DNA of 64,000 bases, taken from [Leptolyngbya] sp. PCC 7376. Lineage in GTDB: Bacteria > Cyanobacteriota > Cyanobacteriia > Cyanobacteriales > MRBY01. The stretch lies in assembly GCF_000316605.1 (NCBI RefSeq), contig NC_019683.1, positions 1,906,036 to 1,970,035 of the forward strand, in the 5' to 3' direction. The position numbers and the translations under genes were made by a program. The notes below the pieces were generated by a model that worked only from the letters and a program-made list of their open reading frames with translations, made no database searches and was not told where the DNA came from. Below, one piece after another: positions 1 through 9,943 of this stretch. Positions within the stretch are counted from its first letter, which is position 1, and each line of letters opens with the position of its first letter.

Positions 1-266
1 CGGCGCTTGGGCTTAAAGAAATTTGCAGCCATATCTTTTTGGGTGTTGTCGAGGAAGCTGAGACTAAAAACACCTGTTTTTTTGATCATGGCATGGGAGC
101 CAGAATCGGAGCGGACACAGTTAATGACAAGAGGCGGCTTAAAGGAGCCTTGCATTACCCAGCTGGCCGTAAAGCCATTCATCTCATCTCCATCCCGCAC
201 ACCGCAAATATATAATGCGTGGGGAATCTTGAGTAGCATCTCTTTTTTTGCTTTTTCGTCTAACAT
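1..266 (-). CDS. Flavin reductase-like domain protein, cut by window start
   Basis: Only the first 88 residues are present; the C-terminus lies beyond base 1. The frame opens with MLDEKAKKEMLLKIPHALY and continues through a segment (NGFTASWVMQGSF, then PPLVINCVRSDS) typical of FMN-binding split-barrel flavin reductases, in which these strands contact the FMN phosphate. Such proteins reduce or bind FMN using NAD(P)H; in cyanobacteria the domain also forms the C-terminal part of flavodiiron proteins, but the near N-terminal position suggests a free-standing one. The ATG at 266 has a GGGAG about seven bases upstream. It is divergent from moaB with about 50 bp between. The substrate cannot be inferred from a fragment. 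Confidence 0.75.
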   Translation of the reverse strand, partial: MLDEKAKKEMLLKIPHALYICGVRDGDEMNGFTASWVMQGSFKPPLVINCVRSDSGSHAMIKKTGVFSLSFLDNTQKDMAANFFKPKR

Positions 267-317
267 CTGGGGACTCCCAATAGTCTTCTCAACAACTGTT
301 ATTTATCTTTACATACC

Positions 318-824
318 ATGCCCCATCCTCACCCTGATTCTGATTTAAGTGCTGTGCGTTGTGGTGTGATTACAGTGAGTGATACGCGATCGCCGAAAAC
401 GGATAAGAGTGGCAAAATTATTCAGAGTTTATTATCGGAAGCGGGTCACGAGATTGCGCACTATGAGGTGGTGAGAGATGAACCGGATGAGATTGCATTA
501 CTCGTTAGAGAATTAGCCGAACAGGAAAATATCGAAGCGCTATTGCTCAACGGCGGCACAGGTATTTCTCCACGGGATAATACTTACGATGTACTGGAAC
601 GGATTATCGATAAAATTCTGCCGGGTTTTGGGGAGATTTTTCGGCAATTGAGCTACGAGGAAATCGGCTCGCGGGCGATCGCCTCCAGAGCGATGGCAGC
701 AACCTATGAAAGTACGCTGATTTTTTCGATGCCGGGGTCTAGCGGTGCGGTGCGTCTAGCGATGACTGAATTGATTTTGCCGGAATTACGCCATCTCGTG
801 AAACAGCTTAGTGGGAAATCCTGA
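318..824 (+). CDS. moaB: Molybdenum cofactor biosynthesis protein MoaB/Mog family
   Basis: 168 residues, the usual size of the single-domain MoaB/Mog fold. Family members bind molybdopterin and adenylylate it before molybdate insertion, or are inactive paralogues. Visible motifs are NGGTG at 78-82, followed by an Asp (D87) and the PGSSGAV loop at 139-145, which together form the molybdopterin-binding pocket. The protein is cytoplasmic, with no signal or membrane segment. The gene converges on the yvcK-like gene 33 bp downstream. MoaB and Mog cannot be cleanly told apart from one sequence; most cyanobacterial copies are named moaB. Confidence 0.88.
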   Translation: MPHPHPDSDLSAVRCGVITVSDTRSPKTDKSGKIIQSLLSEAGHEIAHYEVVRDEPDEIALLVRELAEQENIEALLLNGGTGISPRDNTYDVLERIIDKILPGFGEIFRQLSYEEIGSRAIASRAMAATYESTLIFSMPGSSGAVRLAMTELILPELRHLVKQLSGKS

Positions 825-857
825 AGAGGAAAAGACAGATCTTAGAGAGATGCAGAC

Positions 858-2276
858 TTAATTAATTTCGCTCTGAGCCATTTTTGATTGAATTCCTGCA
901 GCTTTACTAAACCATCGAATCAACAATCCAGCCAATTTTTCGTGATTGTGGCGCACATAACCGGTATCAGGATCTTCATCCATAATATTGGCAAGTACAG
1001 CCCGTCGACGGAGTTTCGCAACCTCTTCACGGTCGAGATAAACAGGATGGGAATGCTCGAGGGAATATCGACGTAGGGCCGTTTCGGAGGGTGATCGCTG
1101 GTGAACGAGCACCGCATCAAATAATTTTTCGCCACACACTCGATCAATAGCTTTTACATGATCTGCAACGGTATAACCATCCGTTTCTCCAGGCTGAGTC
1201 ATGATATTGCAGACATAAATTCGGGGTGCAGAACTGTTGGCGATCGCCTGTCGAATTTCCGGGACGAGCAAGTTAGGGATCACACTCGTGTAGAGACTGC
1301 CAGGCCCCATGATAATAAAATCTGCCTTTTCAAGCGCTGCCACCGCTGCGGGTAATGCAGGTGGATTGTGGGGATAACAGCCAAAATCAACAATCCTGCC
1401 ACCGGCCTGTGGAATGCGTGATTCACCCTCGACAAAACGACCATCGGCCATTTTTGCCCAAAGTTTTACATCACTGAGGGTTGCCGGCAAGACACAGCCT
1501 TTAATAGCCAACACCTTTGAACTTGCAACTACCGCCTGTTCGAGATCGCCCGTAATTTCGCTCATCGCCGTGAGAAACAAATTCCCAAAACTGTGCCCCA
1601 TAAGGCCATCGCCCGCTTTAAAACGATATTGAAAGAGCTCAGTTAATAATTTCTCTTCGTCTGCGAATGCTGCTAGACAATTGCGAATATCACCTGGCGG
1701 TAACACCCCAATTTCCCTACGCAAGCGACCCGAAGAGCCACCATCATCAGCAACGGTGACCACAGCCGTAATATTGCCACTGTACTTTTTAAGACCCCGC
1801 AACAAAGTGGAGAGACCTGTTCCGCCGCCAATGGCCACAATTTTGGGGCCTTTATTCAGTCGACGGCGGGTGTGGAGCATATCAACTAATTCTTCTTCAC
1901 CATGGGGATTTAGAACATCGGTAATCGCACCAAAGGTACGATTTTGTCCCCAGAGAATGAGGGTTAAGCCGAAGGCGATCGCCAACGGGCCAGAGATATG
2001 ACTGGGAATAACGGTGGTGATCCAACGAAGAAAATCTCGTGTGAGCATCATGAGGCGGGAAACGGGCGTCAGATCTAGCCAAATGGCCAGCCCCAAAGAG
2101 GTGAACAACACCCCAAAAGCACTGATCAGGAGCCATCGCTTTACGGAGAGGCCAGGGAGCATCCACTTAAATAAATGGTTTAGGCCAGCAGGTGTACGGT
2201 TTTTCACAGCGTTTACTGTTTTTGGGTAGGCACGGACACTTTTGCGTAAAGCGCGGCGAAAAGGATTGATCAACAT
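858..2276 (-). CDS. yvcK: YvcK/CofD-like family protein with N-terminal membrane segments
   Basis: 472 residues. The C-terminal two thirds match the CofD/YvcK fold: [10 protein letters not shown] at about 147-156, [12 protein letters not shown] at about 175-186 and LPPGDIRNC at about 192-200 form the nucleotide-sugar or phosphosugar binding loops. In Bacillus YvcK is needed for growth on gluconeogenic carbon and influences cell-wall synthesis. The cyanobacterial form adds a roughly 140-residue N-terminus with two hydrophobic helices (about 47-67 and 93-110), so the enzyme domain is probably tethered to the inner face of the plasma membrane. The ATG is preceded by GGAGAGAG. The gene lies 197 bp downstream of queD on the same strand. 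Its reaction is unknown. Confidence 0.85.
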   Translation of the reverse strand: MLINPFRRALRKSVRAYPKTVNAVKNRTPAGLNHLFKWMLPGLSVKRWLLISAFGVLFTSLGLAIWLDLTPVSRLMMLTRDFLRWITTVIPSHISGPLAIAFGLTLILWGQNRTFGAITDVLNPHGEEELVDMLHTRRRLNKGPKIVAIGGGTGLSTLLRGLKKYSGNITAVVTVADDGGSSGRLRREIGVLPPGDIRNCLAAFADEEKLLTELFQYRFKAGDGLMGHSFGNLFLTAMSEITGDLEQAVVASSKVLAIKGCVLPATLSDVKLWAKMADGRFVEGESRIPQAGGRIVDFGCYPHNPPALPAAVAALEKADFIIMGPGSLYTSVIPNLLVPEIRQAIANSSAPRIYVCNIMTQPGETDGYTVADHVKAIDRVCGEKLFDAVLVHQRSPSETALRRYSLEHSHPVYLDREEVAKLRRRAVLANIMDEDPDTGYVRHNHEKLAGLLIRWFSKAAGIQSKMAQSEIN

Positions 2277-2473
2277 ACTCTCTCCAGAACAACGCAGTGG
2301 CAGAGGCGATCGCCGCTGTTGTTTTGGTCTTTAGCCAGAAAAATACTCAAAGATCAATAGCGAAACGTCTAACCACCCCAAGTGTAACGGAGCTCACTTA
2401 TTGCAAAGCAGCCAGCCCCATTAGATTAATCTTTCGGTAGAGGAATGGACATTCTTACTAATGAAAGAGCATA

Positions 2474-2848
2474 TTATTCCCGATAAATACAGCCAGAAGT
2501 ACAAGTCTCCTTAATTTCAACAGCGGCCAAACCTTTAAGACCTGAGGCTTTCAACTTCCGGTAAATCCATTGAGCGATCGCCTCACTAGTAGGACTCTCC
2601 ATATCAAGACTTTCATTCAGATAATAATGGTCTAAGTACTCGTCGAGTAAAGGTTTCATGTATTGCTTGATGTCTCCAAAGTCCATAAGCATGCCCTGCT
2701 TTGGCCCAGATTCTATAAGGCGATCACCCTTAATATAGACCCGACAGACCCAACTATGACCATGCAAACGGGCACATTTCCCATCATGGTGAGGCAGACG
2801 ATGGGCTGCCTCGAAGCGAAATTCCTTATAAAGTTGCCATTGTTCCAT
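2474..2848 (-). CDS. queD: 6-carboxytetrahydropterin synthase QueD
   Basis: 124 residues, normal for QueD/PTPS-I. It converts 7,8-dihydroneopterin triphosphate to 6-carboxytetrahydropterin, the first committed step to queuosine and other 7-deazaguanines. Zinc ligands are His16, His29 and His31 (EAAHRLP and LHGHSW), the catalytic Cys is C25 (DGKCARLHG), and His74 and Glu114 (EIKE) complete the active site. The CTSGC near the C-terminus is also characteristic. The start lies 15 bp after the stop of leuD on the same strand, so the two are probably co-transcribed although the pathways are unrelated. Confidence 0.92.
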   Translation of the reverse strand: MEQWQLYKEFRFEAAHRLPHHDGKCARLHGHSWVCRVYIKGDRLIESGPKQGMLMDFGDIKQYMKPLLDEYLDHYYLNESLDMESPTSEAIAQWIYRKLKASGLKGLAAVEIKETCTSGCIYRE

Positions 2849-2863
2849 AGGAAATGCGGAACA

Positions 2864-3457
2864 CTAGGCCCAAGCAAGATACGGGAGCTGTTTAGCAGTT
2901 GTCGCAATTTCATCCGCAGCGGAAACTAATTGACCACAGCTATCCCAATTACCTTGAATTAGAGCTTGGCGAGCCCCTTCCCCTAAGCTGATCGCTTTTT
3001 TCCAATCGCCACAAACAATCTCTAAATTCTCAAGATCAATAGTGACCTCTGCCGCTGGATACGCTTCGATAAAAGATTGAACAGCATCAAGGGTTGCGGC
3101 CTCCGCTGTCACACAGGGAACGCCATTCGCGAGACAATTGCCAAAAAAGATCTCTGCAAAACTTTCCCCAATAATTGCTTTGATGCCCCATTTGAGAAGT
3201 GCCTGGGGAGCATGTTCCCGGGAGGAACCACAACCGAAATTATTATTTACGGCCAGAATACTTGCACCTTGGAATTGAACTTGATCAAAGGGGTGTTGAC
3301 CGTTCATCTGCTGACGATCATCAGCAAAGGCTTGCTCTCCTAGACCATCGAAGGTGACACACTTCAGAAATCTTGCCGGAATAATCCGATCTGTATCGAT
3401 ATCGTTGCCGCGTAACGCGATGCCATTGCCTGAAACTTGTTTGATTTCGCTACTCAT
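2864..3457 (-). CDS. leuD: 3-isopropylmalate dehydratase small subunit LeuD
   Basis: 197 residues. LeuD pairs with the Fe-S subunit LeuC to isomerise 2- and 3-isopropylmalate in leucine synthesis. The swivel-domain signatures are clear: [15 protein letters not shown] near the N-terminus, [13 protein letters not shown] in the middle (substrate-binding loop) and the following [17 protein letters not shown]. leuC is not in the window. The gene is divergent from the DUF6825-like gene at 3618, with 160 bp between that must hold both promoters. queD follows closely downstream. Confidence 0.95.
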   Translation of the reverse strand: MSSEIKQVSGNGIALRGNDIDTDRIIPARFLKCVTFDGLGEQAFADDRQQMNGQHPFDQVQFQGASILAVNNNFGCGSSREHAPQALLKWGIKAIIGESFAEIFFGNCLANGVPCVTAEAATLDAVQSFIEAYPAAEVTIDLENLEIVCGDWKKAISLGEGARQALIQGNWDSCGQLVSAADEIATTAKQLPYLAWA

Positions 3458-3617
3458 TTCGCCAGTTTATAACCAAGGAGAGATTGTTAATTTAACATAT
3501 GCTTTCATCGTGATTCACAATCCTTTTGGCGATCGCCCCACAGACACAATCAACAGACGAAAACGGATTTAGTAGATATAATTTGTTACGAAGCCCATTA
3601 AGAAATGTTGCGGTGCC

Positions 3618-3947
3618 ATGAGCAATCCCCTAAATCAAGCCCTAGTCTACGGTCGCGTCTTCGCGGAAGTGCTCAAGGAAAAAGTCGAAACTGGTCTAAC
3701 CGATGTCCTCAGCGACCTCGGCAAGTTCGATGCTGAGCGAAACAAATGGATGCAAGACTTTAACGAGGAATTTCAAGCAAGAGTCGAGCGAGAAGTTCAA
3801 CGAACTCCCGATACTGGCAAACCTGTGACCATCAATATTGACGATGATGATGCTCCAGATTTGCAAGAAGTAATTGATAATCTCCGGGCTGAAATTGCAG
3901 CATTGAAAGCTGAACTCAGAGAGTACCGCGATCGCCAATCAAATTAA
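3618..3947 (+). CDS. Conserved cyanobacterial hypothetical protein (probably DUF6825 family)
   Basis: 109 residues with no signal peptide or membrane helix. The N-terminal half (NQALVYGRVFAEVLKEKVE) is a predicted helix. A central acidic stretch (NIDDDDAPDLQ, about 74-84) leads into a C-terminal heptad-like helix (VIDNLRAEIAALKAELREY) that probably forms a coiled coil. This resembles a small cyanobacterial family I associate with DUF6825, whose function is not established. It sits 79 bp upstream of the ABC1 kinase gene on the same strand and may share its transcript. Confidence 0.7.
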   Translation: MSNPLNQALVYGRVFAEVLKEKVETGLTDVLSDLGKFDAERNKWMQDFNEEFQARVEREVQRTPDTGKPVTINIDDDDAPDLQEVIDNLRAEIAALKAELREYRDRQSN

Positions 3948-4026
3948 GCATTCCGAAAATCATTGTCAGAATCTCTGACGAAATTCTCTCCATTCTCTAA
4001 AAATCCTTCGATAGGCAACCATTTTT

Positions 4027-5772
4027 GTGTCTGCATTTTCCCCTCAAATCAATTCGACAGCAGCGTCAAAATCGTCTGCGAAAAGCTCTTCTCGCTTAGA
4101 GCAAGCGAAGTCTGCCTATCGTTGGAACCGTGGTAACTATTCCAAAACTCGACGGCGTTTCGATATTTGGAAATTTGTCCTAACCTTAATTTTTAAGCTC
4201 ATTCGCAACTCTAAGAAGTGGACTTATCCTGGTGGCTTCACAGAAGAAAAACTGAGCGATCGCCGCAAAATCCAAGCCCGATGGATTAAAGAAAGTTTCC
4301 TTGAACTAGGTCCCACCTTCATTAAAGTTGGCCAGCTCTTTTCCACTCGTGCTGATCTTTTCCCATCAGAGTACGTTGACGAACTTTCAAAGCTCCAGGA
4401 TCGCGTCCCCGCCTTCTCCTTCGAGCAAACAAAAAAACTTGTCGAAGAAGACTTTGATAAGCCTCTCAACGAACTCTTTTATAGTTTCGATCCTGTGCCC
4501 TTAGCTGCGGCGAGCCTTGGCCAAGTTCACAAAGCCCAGCTCCATAGCGGCGAAGAAGTAGTTGTCAAAGTACAGCGTCCCGGCCTTGCTCAATTATTTA
4601 CGATCGATCTTGCGATCCTTAAAAAGATTGCTTGGTATTTTCAAAACCATCCTCGCTGGGGAACAAACCGTGACTGGCTCGGCATTTACGAAGAATGCTG
4701 CCGTATCCTTTGGCAGGAAACTGATTATCTGCGCGAAGGCCGTAATGCCGATACATTCCGTCGCAATTTCCGAGGTGCCAACTGGGTCAAAGTACCCAAA
4801 GTTTATTGGCGGTATGCTTCCCCTCGCGTACTCACCCTCGAATACATGCCCGGCATCAAAATCAGCCATTACGAAGCACTTGATGCAGCGGGGTTAGAAC
4901 GCAAAGAATTAGCGAGGTTAAGTGCTCAAGCCTATCTACAGCAGCTCTTAAATGATGGTTTTTTCCATGCGGATCCCCACCCAGGAAATTTAGCGGTTAG
5001 TCCAGATGGCGCGTTAATTTTCTATGACTTTGGCATGATGGGCGAAATCAAAGCAGATGTCAAAGCTGGCTTGATGGATACCATGGTGGGTATTACCGAA
5101 AAAGATGCCGGACGAGTCGTAGATTCCCTCGTAAATTTGGGGGCATTGCAACCAACAAACGATATGGGTCCTGTGCGCCGTTCAGTGCAATTTATGCTGG
5201 ACAACTTTATGGATAAGCCTTTTGATGCCCAATCCATTACAACAATTGGCGATGATCTATATGAAATTGCCTATGATCAGCCCTTCCGATTCCCAGCAAC
5301 TTTTACCTTTGTAATGCGTGCTTTTTCGACTATCGAAGGTGTCGGAAAGGGACTAGACCCAGATTTTAATTTTATGGCAGTGGCACAACCATTTGCTTTA
5401 CAAGTGATGAGTGAAAATTTACCGAGTGGTAGCAGCATCATTGACCAACTGGGCAAACAAGCGGCACAACTCAGTACCTCAACCCTAGGTCTACCCAGAC
5501 GCATCGAAGATACGATTGAAAAGCTGGATCGGGGAGATATTCGAATTCGAGTGCGATCGCAGGAATCAGATCGCCTACTCCGCAAGATTAGTGGCATGCA
5601 ATTGGCAACGAATTATACACTAATCATCTGTGCTCTAATTTTGTCTGCTACGCTGTTATTTGTGAATCAGTCGTTGATTCCAGCGGCTGTTGTTGGTGCG
5701 ATTACCTTAATCCCAGCATGGACTCTATGGCGACTACTAAAAAAGCTCGATCGCTATGATCGAAAATTTTAA
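4027..5772 (+). CDS. ABC1/AarF (UbiB-type) atypical kinase
   Basis: 581 residues starting at GTG. ABC1 kinases are protein-kinase-like ATPases linked to quinone and isoprenoid lipid metabolism; plastid relatives sit in plastoglobules. Diagnostic elements are the KxGQ motif (IKVGQLFSTRADLFP, K100 to Q103), the Ala-rich nucleotide loop AAASLGQVHKA (about 160-170), the lysine in VVVKVQRPG (K181), ADPHPGNLA (about 316-324) and DFG at about 335-337. Two hydrophobic helices near 530-570 anchor the C-terminus. The preceding Ser/Lys-rich 30 residues are probably disordered. Several paralogues usually exist per cyanobacterial genome, so no gene name is assigned. A PP2C phosphatase gene follows after 58 bp. 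Confidence 0.88.
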   Translation: MSAFSPQINSTAASKSSAKSSSRLEQAKSAYRWNRGNYSKTRRRFDIWKFVLTLIFKLIRNSKKWTYPGGFTEEKLSDRRKIQARWIKESFLELGPTFIKVGQLFSTRADLFPSEYVDELSKLQDRVPAFSFEQTKKLVEEDFDKPLNELFYSFDPVPLAAASLGQVHKAQLHSGEEVVVKVQRPGLAQLFTIDLAILKKIAWYFQNHPRWGTNRDWLGIYEECCRILWQETDYLREGRNADTFRRNFRGANWVKVPKVYWRYASPRVLTLEYMPGIKISHYEALDAAGLERKELARLSAQAYLQQLLNDGFFHADPHPGNLAVSPDGALIFYDFGMMGEIKADVKAGLMDTMVGITEKDAGRVVDSLVNLGALQPTNDMGPVRRSVQFMLDNFMDKPFDAQSITTIGDDLYEIAYDQPFRFPATFTFVMRAFSTIEGVGKGLDPDFNFMAVAQPFALQVMSENLPSGSSIIDQLGKQAAQLSTSTLGLPRRIEDTIEKLDRGDIRIRVRSQESDRLLRKISGMQLATNYTLIICALILSATLLFVNQSLIPAAVVGAITLIPAWTLWRLLKKLDRYDRKF

Positions 5773-5830
5773 GCAAATTCGCTAAACTCATTTCAAGATT
5801 ATTTAGATACGCTCCCTGAAATAAACGCTT

Positions 5831-6559
5831 ATGAAACGCCATTTTACGGGTCTCACTGATCCGGGGTTGGTACGCTCCGCTAACCAAGATTCTTATTACT
5901 TCGATCCTGAGGGACGCTTTTTCATTGTCGCTGATGGGATGGGAGGTCACGCTGGTGGCGAGCAGGCGAGTCGTATTGCCGCAGAATCGATACGTAAATA
6001 TTTAGAATCCCATTGGAAGTCATCCGAAAAGTCAGAGGAACTCTTAAAGACGGCGATTAAAGAAGCAAATAATGCAATCTTAGTGGACCAAGTAGAGAAT
6101 CCTGAGCGTCAGGATATGGGGACAACGGCAGTGATCGTCGCTTTTCGCCAGAAGCAAGTGTGGCGCGCCCATGTCGGCGATTCCCGTTTATATCGTCTTG
6201 GCACAGAAAACTTGGAGCAACTCACTGAGGATCACACTTGGGTTGGGAAAGCGATGAAAGCTGGCGATATTACAGCAGAACAAGCGAAAGTTCACCCTTG
6301 GCGTCATGTTCTCTCGCAATGCCTCGGTCGTAAGGATTTATTCCAGATTGATATTGCTCCCATCGAACTAGGGGATGGCGATCGCCTGATTTTATGTAGT
6401 GATGGCCTCACTGAAGAAGTGGATGATGAGGAAATTAAGACAATTATGTTGGATAGCGACACGCCCGAAAAAGCCGCATTAAACCTTGTGGAAGCTGCCA
6501 AAAATAATGGTGGCTCGGACAATGTCACTGTCATTGTGGTTAATGAAGCTGCTGAATAA
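5831..6559 (+). CDS. PP2C-type (PPM) Ser/Thr protein phosphatase
   Basis: 242 residues, the compact catalytic-only form similar to cyanobacterial tPphA/PphA and bacterial Stp. Metal ligands and motifs are visible in order: VRSANQD (D20), VADGMGGHAGG (D35, G36), the DMGTTAV strand near 98, HVGDSRLYRL near 115, ILCSDGLTEEVDD near 190 and GGSDNVTVIVV near the end. It removes phosphate from Ser/Thr; PphA of Synechocystis acts on the PII protein, but the substrate here is unknown. It follows the ABC1 kinase gene by 58 bp and converges on the phzF-like gene, stop to stop within 9 bp. Confidence 0.9.
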   Translation: MKRHFTGLTDPGLVRSANQDSYYFDPEGRFFIVADGMGGHAGGEQASRIAAESIRKYLESHWKSSEKSEELLKTAIKEANNAILVDQVENPERQDMGTTAVIVAFRQKQVWRAHVGDSRLYRLGTENLEQLTEDHTWVGKAMKAGDITAEQAKVHPWRHVLSQCLGRKDLFQIDIAPIELGDGDRLILCSDGLTEEVDDEEIKTIMLDSDTPEKAALNLVEAAKNNGGSDNVTVIVVNEAAE

Positions 6560-6567
6560 TTAATTGA

Positions 6568-7455
6568 TTAGCAAACATTCATTTCGCCACAGCTCACCAA
6601 CACCGAACTCCCGCCAACAGAAATCATTGAGATTTGCTTATTTTCTAATTTGAAAGTGAGTAATAGTTCGCTGGAACGACCCATCTTAATCCCTTGGGTT
6701 ATTTGCCATGTTTGTTCTGAGGTCTCAGAGTCAATATATTTGTGTAAATAGCCAGCGAGAGATGTCGCAGCAGAGCCTGTGGCTGGGTCCTCTGTAATCC
6801 CTAAACCAGGGGCAAACATACGTGCATAAATTTCATTCTTTTCTACAGTAAAGATATAAATATTTTGAGAATCTGATTGAGCTAGCTCTTTTTGCCAAAG
6901 GGTCATGTTTAGAGCGCAATTATCAACTGCTTCTTTTGTTGTGAGAGGAATATAGAAAAACGGCAAACCACAAGAAATGACAGCAGCATCTAAATTATCA
7001 GCTAAATCATTGGCTTCTAAAGAGAGTAAATTTGCAATATCCAAAGATGGGCTTACAGAAAAAGCAGGTAATTGCGCTGCTTGTAATGCAGTTGTTTGAA
7101 TCTGCTTATCAAACCAATGTAGAGCAACGGGAATTGTACCAACGCCTTCTTCTAAATTAATGATGTGTTTTAAGGGCAAAACTTTCCCTAAATAAGCGAG
7201 TAAATAAGCTGTACCAACAGTGGGATGTCCAGCAAAAGGGATTTCGGCACGGGGTGTAAAAATACGCAGCTTGAAGTCACAGACCTCATTTTCTGATGGC
7301 AATACAAACACTGTTTCTGAAAGATTTAATTCTTGGGCGATCGCCTGCATTTGCTGAGAGCTTAAACCTTCAGCTTCTGGGAAAACAGCAAGTGGATTGC
7401 CACCAAAAATCTGGTTTGTAAAAACGTCTAGTGTGTGAAAAATATAACGAGTCAT
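6568..7455 (-). CDS. PhzF family isomerase/epimerase
   Basis: 295 residues, the normal length for the two-lobed diaminopimelate-epimerase fold. The family signature is complete: FGGNPLAVF near 17-25, catalytic Glu47 in [21 protein letters not shown] near 75 and [16 protein letters not shown] near 222. PhzF itself isomerises dihydro-3-hydroxyanthranilate for phenazines, but most bacterial homologues act on unknown small molecules and no phenazine genes are nearby. It is cytoplasmic. A 99-residue membrane protein gene lies 20 bp upstream on the same strand. Confidence 0.88.
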   Translation of the reverse strand: MTRYIFHTLDVFTNQIFGGNPLAVFPEAEGLSSQQMQAIAQELNLSETVFVLPSENEVCDFKLRIFTPRAEIPFAGHPTVGTAYLLAYLGKVLPLKHIINLEEGVGTIPVALHWFDKQIQTTALQAAQLPAFSVSPSLDIANLLSLEANDLADNLDAAVISCGLPFFYIPLTTKEAVDNCALNMTLWQKELAQSDSQNIYIFTVEKNEIYARMFAPGLGITEDPATGSAATSLAGYLHKYIDSETSEQTWQITQGIKMGRSSELLLTFKLENKQISMISVGGSSVLVSCGEMNVC

Positions 7456-7475
7456 TCATTCCCCTCAGCAAAAAA

Positions 7476-7775
7476 TCAACGGCGATCACGCTTTAAATCG
7501 CGAAGCACTTGTTCGGCATACCAACATTGAGACTTACCAGGTTGCTTAAGCTGGGCAGCATCCATCAATTGTTCAACAGCGCGGCGATCGCCATCAAATA
7601 ATTCAATTAAATATCTTTTAGTCAGAGAATCATAAAACTTCGCTTCTAAATATGCTGCTTTCTTTTTTTTTCGATGCTTTTGCCGAAAAATCTCAGACAA
7701 CAAAAGCCAGAACATTACAATCAGTCCCAAAATCAGAAACAGCAAAATTAGGTTTGTAAGCAATTGATTCATCAA
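7476..7775 (-). CDS. Hypothetical single-pass membrane protein
   Basis: 99 residues. A strongly hydrophobic N-terminal helix (about 5-27) is followed by a very basic stretch (RQKHRKKKKAAYL), which by the positive-inside rule places the C-terminus in the cytoplasm. The remaining 60 residues (SLTKRYLIELFDGDRRAVEQLMDAAQ, then WYAEQVLRDLKRDRR) are predicted helical. I do not recognise a named family; the style is that of small conserved cyanobacterial proteins. It is 35 bp downstream of metF and 20 bp upstream of the phzF-like gene, so all three could share a transcript. Confidence 0.7.
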   Translation of the reverse strand: MMNQLLTNLILLFLILGLIVMFWLLLSEIFRQKHRKKKKAAYLEAKFYDSLTKRYLIELFDGDRRAVEQLMDAAQLKQPGKSQCWYAEQVLRDLKRDRR

Positions 7776-7810
7776 TAGCCCAATGGCTCAACAGCTATAT
7801 CACAAAAAAA

Positions 7811-8722
7811 TCAAGAAACAAGAACAGGTTTGTCAGTCTTGATAGAGATTTCTGCAAGCTCTAAAACTTTTGGAATTAAATCTTCTCGCTTAACCGCCAT
7901 CAAATGAACCCCTTGGCACAAATCTTTAGCAATTTTCACTTGTTCCGCTGCAATTTTGATACCTTCTTCCAAAGGTTGGTCAGCATATTCTAAACGCTCA
8001 ATAATGCTGTCTGGAATCTGTGCACCGGGGACACAGCGATTAATAAATTTGGCATTTTTTGCAGATTTAAGCAGAAAAATTCCGGCAAGCACTGGCACAT
8101 TATGTTGACTCGCCACACGGCTCATAAATTCTTCTAGGCGAATGAAATCAGTAATCATTTGCGATTGGAAAAACCTGGCACCAGATTCGACCTTTTTAGC
8201 AAAACGCGATTCGATACTGTACCAACTTTTTAGTTGGGGATCGACCGCAGCACCCGCAAATAAATCAAGTGCGCCATCTGGTAATTTTTTATCGTTAAAA
8301 TCTTTACCACCGTTCAATTTAGTAATCAATTTTAAGAGACGGACGGACTCTAAATCAAACACAGGTCTAGCTTTAGGATGATCTCCTGCTTTGACAGGAT
8401 CCCCTGTAAGCGCCAGCATATTTCTTAGACCAAGGGCGTAGGCTCCCATAAGATCCGCTTGCAAACCAATCACATTGCGATCGCGGCAAGCCATCTGAAA
8501 TATTGGCTCAATACCATTTTGTAGAAGCACCGTAGAAGCAGCAATGGATGACATGCGCATCACTGCCCTACTTCCATCAGTCACATTGACACCATGCACT
8601 TTCTCTTTTAGCAAACTTGCCATATCGACCATATGCTGGGGATTGCCACCTTTGGGGGGAGCGACTTCAGCAGTGATCACAAATTCTTGGTTTTCAATGG
8701 CACGTCGCAGGCAGGTTGTCAT
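7811..8722 (-). CDS. metF: 5,10-methylenetetrahydrofolate reductase MetF
   Basis: 303 residues, the bacterial single-domain TIM-barrel form. It reduces methylene-THF to methyl-THF for methionine synthesis using FAD. Family segments include FVITAEVAPPKGGNP near the N-terminus with the catalytic Glu, VHGVNVTDGSRAVMRMS, the MLALTGDPVKAGDHP flavin or folate loop near residue 110, and VPVLAGIFLLKSAKNA near 205. The gene is 40 bp downstream of trpS on the same strand. Confidence 0.88.
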   Translation of the reverse strand: MTTCLRRAIENQEFVITAEVAPPKGGNPQHMVDMASLLKEKVHGVNVTDGSRAVMRMSSIAASTVLLQNGIEPIFQMACRDRNVIGLQADLMGAYALGLRNMLALTGDPVKAGDHPKARPVFDLESVRLLKLITKLNGGKDFNDKKLPDGALDLFAGAAVDPQLKSWYSIESRFAKKVESGARFFQSQMITDFIRLEEFMSRVASQHNVPVLAGIFLLKSAKNAKFINRCVPGAQIPDSIIERLEYADQPLEEGIKIAAEQVKIAKDLCQGVHLMAVKREDLIPKVLELAEISIKTDKPVLVS

Positions 8723-8762
8723 AGAAGCTTACGGTGGAGAAGTTTAATGATAATTAATCATT

Positions 8763-9770
8763 CTACAAGGCCGGTAGAAAACCCAGAGCATCTTTCACTC
8801 TTTTCAGGGTTGTATCAGCTACTTCCGCAGCTTTCGTTTGTCCATCTCGCAGCACCTGATCGAGATAGGCTTGGTCGGCAGTGAGCTCGTTATATTTTGT
8901 TTGAATCGGTTCTAAGGCCGACACAACAGTATCTGTAAATAGTGGCTTAAATTGTCCCCAACCCATCTCTGCACATTCAGTGGCAACAGCTTCTTTGGTT
9001 TGGCTACTGAGCAATGCATATAGGCTGAGCAAATTATTACACTCAGGACGTTCTGGGTTGCCGAATTCTAGGCCGCGTACAGGATCAGTTTTGCACTTTT
9101 TGATCTTCTTTTTAAGCACATCAGGGGGATCGAGAAGGTTAATGCGGCTCAGTTCAGAGGGATCTGATTTAGACATTTTCTTGGTGCCATCGGCTAAGCT
9201 CATCACCCGTGCACCAGATTTGCGAATCATAGGTTCAGGCATTTTGAGAACAGGTTTGTCCTCGGATCCAAATTTGTCGTTAATGCGAATAACAATATCG
9301 CGGGCTAATTCTAAATGTTGTTTTTGGTCTTCGCCAACGGGAACTTTATCGGCATCGTAAAGCAGGATATCAGCGGCCATCAACACAGGGTAATCGAGCA
9401 AACCAACGCTAACGTTTTCGCCTTGTTTTTGGGCTTTTTCTTTAAACTGAATCATCCGCTCCAACCAGTTCAGCGGCGTAATGCAGTTCAGTAACCAAGC
9501 GAGTTCGCTGTGGGCAGTGACATGGGATTGGACGAAAATTGTTGAATGTTCGAGGCTAATGCCACACGCGAGATAAAGTGCGGCGATCGCCCGAGTATTT
9601 TCAGCGAGCACTTTCGGGTCGTGAGGAACAGTAATCGCATGGAGATCCACAACACAAAAATAGCTATCGTAATCCTGTTGGATTTCAACCCAGTTTTGGA
9701 TCGCGCCTAGATAATTACCAAGGTGGAGATTACCAGTAGGTTGTACGCCTGAGAGGATACGCTGTGCCAT
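8763..9770 (-). CDS. trpS: Tryptophanyl-tRNA synthetase TrpS
   Basis: 335 residues from the chosen ATG at 9770. The frame remains open for 30 more codons upstream, but the conserved class I N-terminus starts exactly at MAQRILSGVQPTG, so the upstream extension is rejected. The HIGH-equivalent GNLHLGNYLG is at about 13-22 and KMSKS at about 196-200. GVQPTGNLHLG and the DLHAITVP strand are typical of bacterial TrpRS. It charges tRNA-Trp in the cytoplasm. It lies downstream of the amino-acid permease gene and upstream of metF on the same strand. Confidence 0.95.
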   Translation of the reverse strand: MAQRILSGVQPTGNLHLGNYLGAIQNWVEIQQDYDSYFCVVDLHAITVPHDPKVLAENTRAIAALYLACGISLEHSTIFVQSHVTAHSELAWLLNCITPLNWLERMIQFKEKAQKQGENVSVGLLDYPVLMAADILLYDADKVPVGEDQKQHLELARDIVIRINDKFGSEDKPVLKMPEPMIRKSGARVMSLADGTKKMSKSDPSELSRINLLDPPDVLKKKIKKCKTDPVRGLEFGNPERPECNNLLSLYALLSSQTKEAVATECAEMGWGQFKPLFTDTVVSALEPIQTKYNELTADQAYLDQVLRDGQTKAAEVADTTLKRVKDALGFLPAL

Positions 9771-9943
9771 GTGTTGCTGCTGTATTTGAATGCTCACCGA
9801 ATTATCATACAAAATGTTTCGGACTGTAAAGCTGCGCTGGCGATCATCCCAAAACGCCACAAGAGGTTTATGTCATAGGGAAAAAAATCTCCTCGCATAA
9901 ATCTCCAATCCAAATATGTATTTTTCTCAATCCAGCGTAACTA

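Noticed and set aside
7-348. 113-codon plus-strand frame
   Set aside because: It lies opposite the flavin reductase-like gene, whose protein shows family motifs; the plus-strand translation is featureless and runs into moaB.
3354-3572. 72-codon plus-strand frame over the leuD start
   Set aside because: It is mostly antisense to leuD and its divergent promoter region; no ribosome site or similarity is seen.
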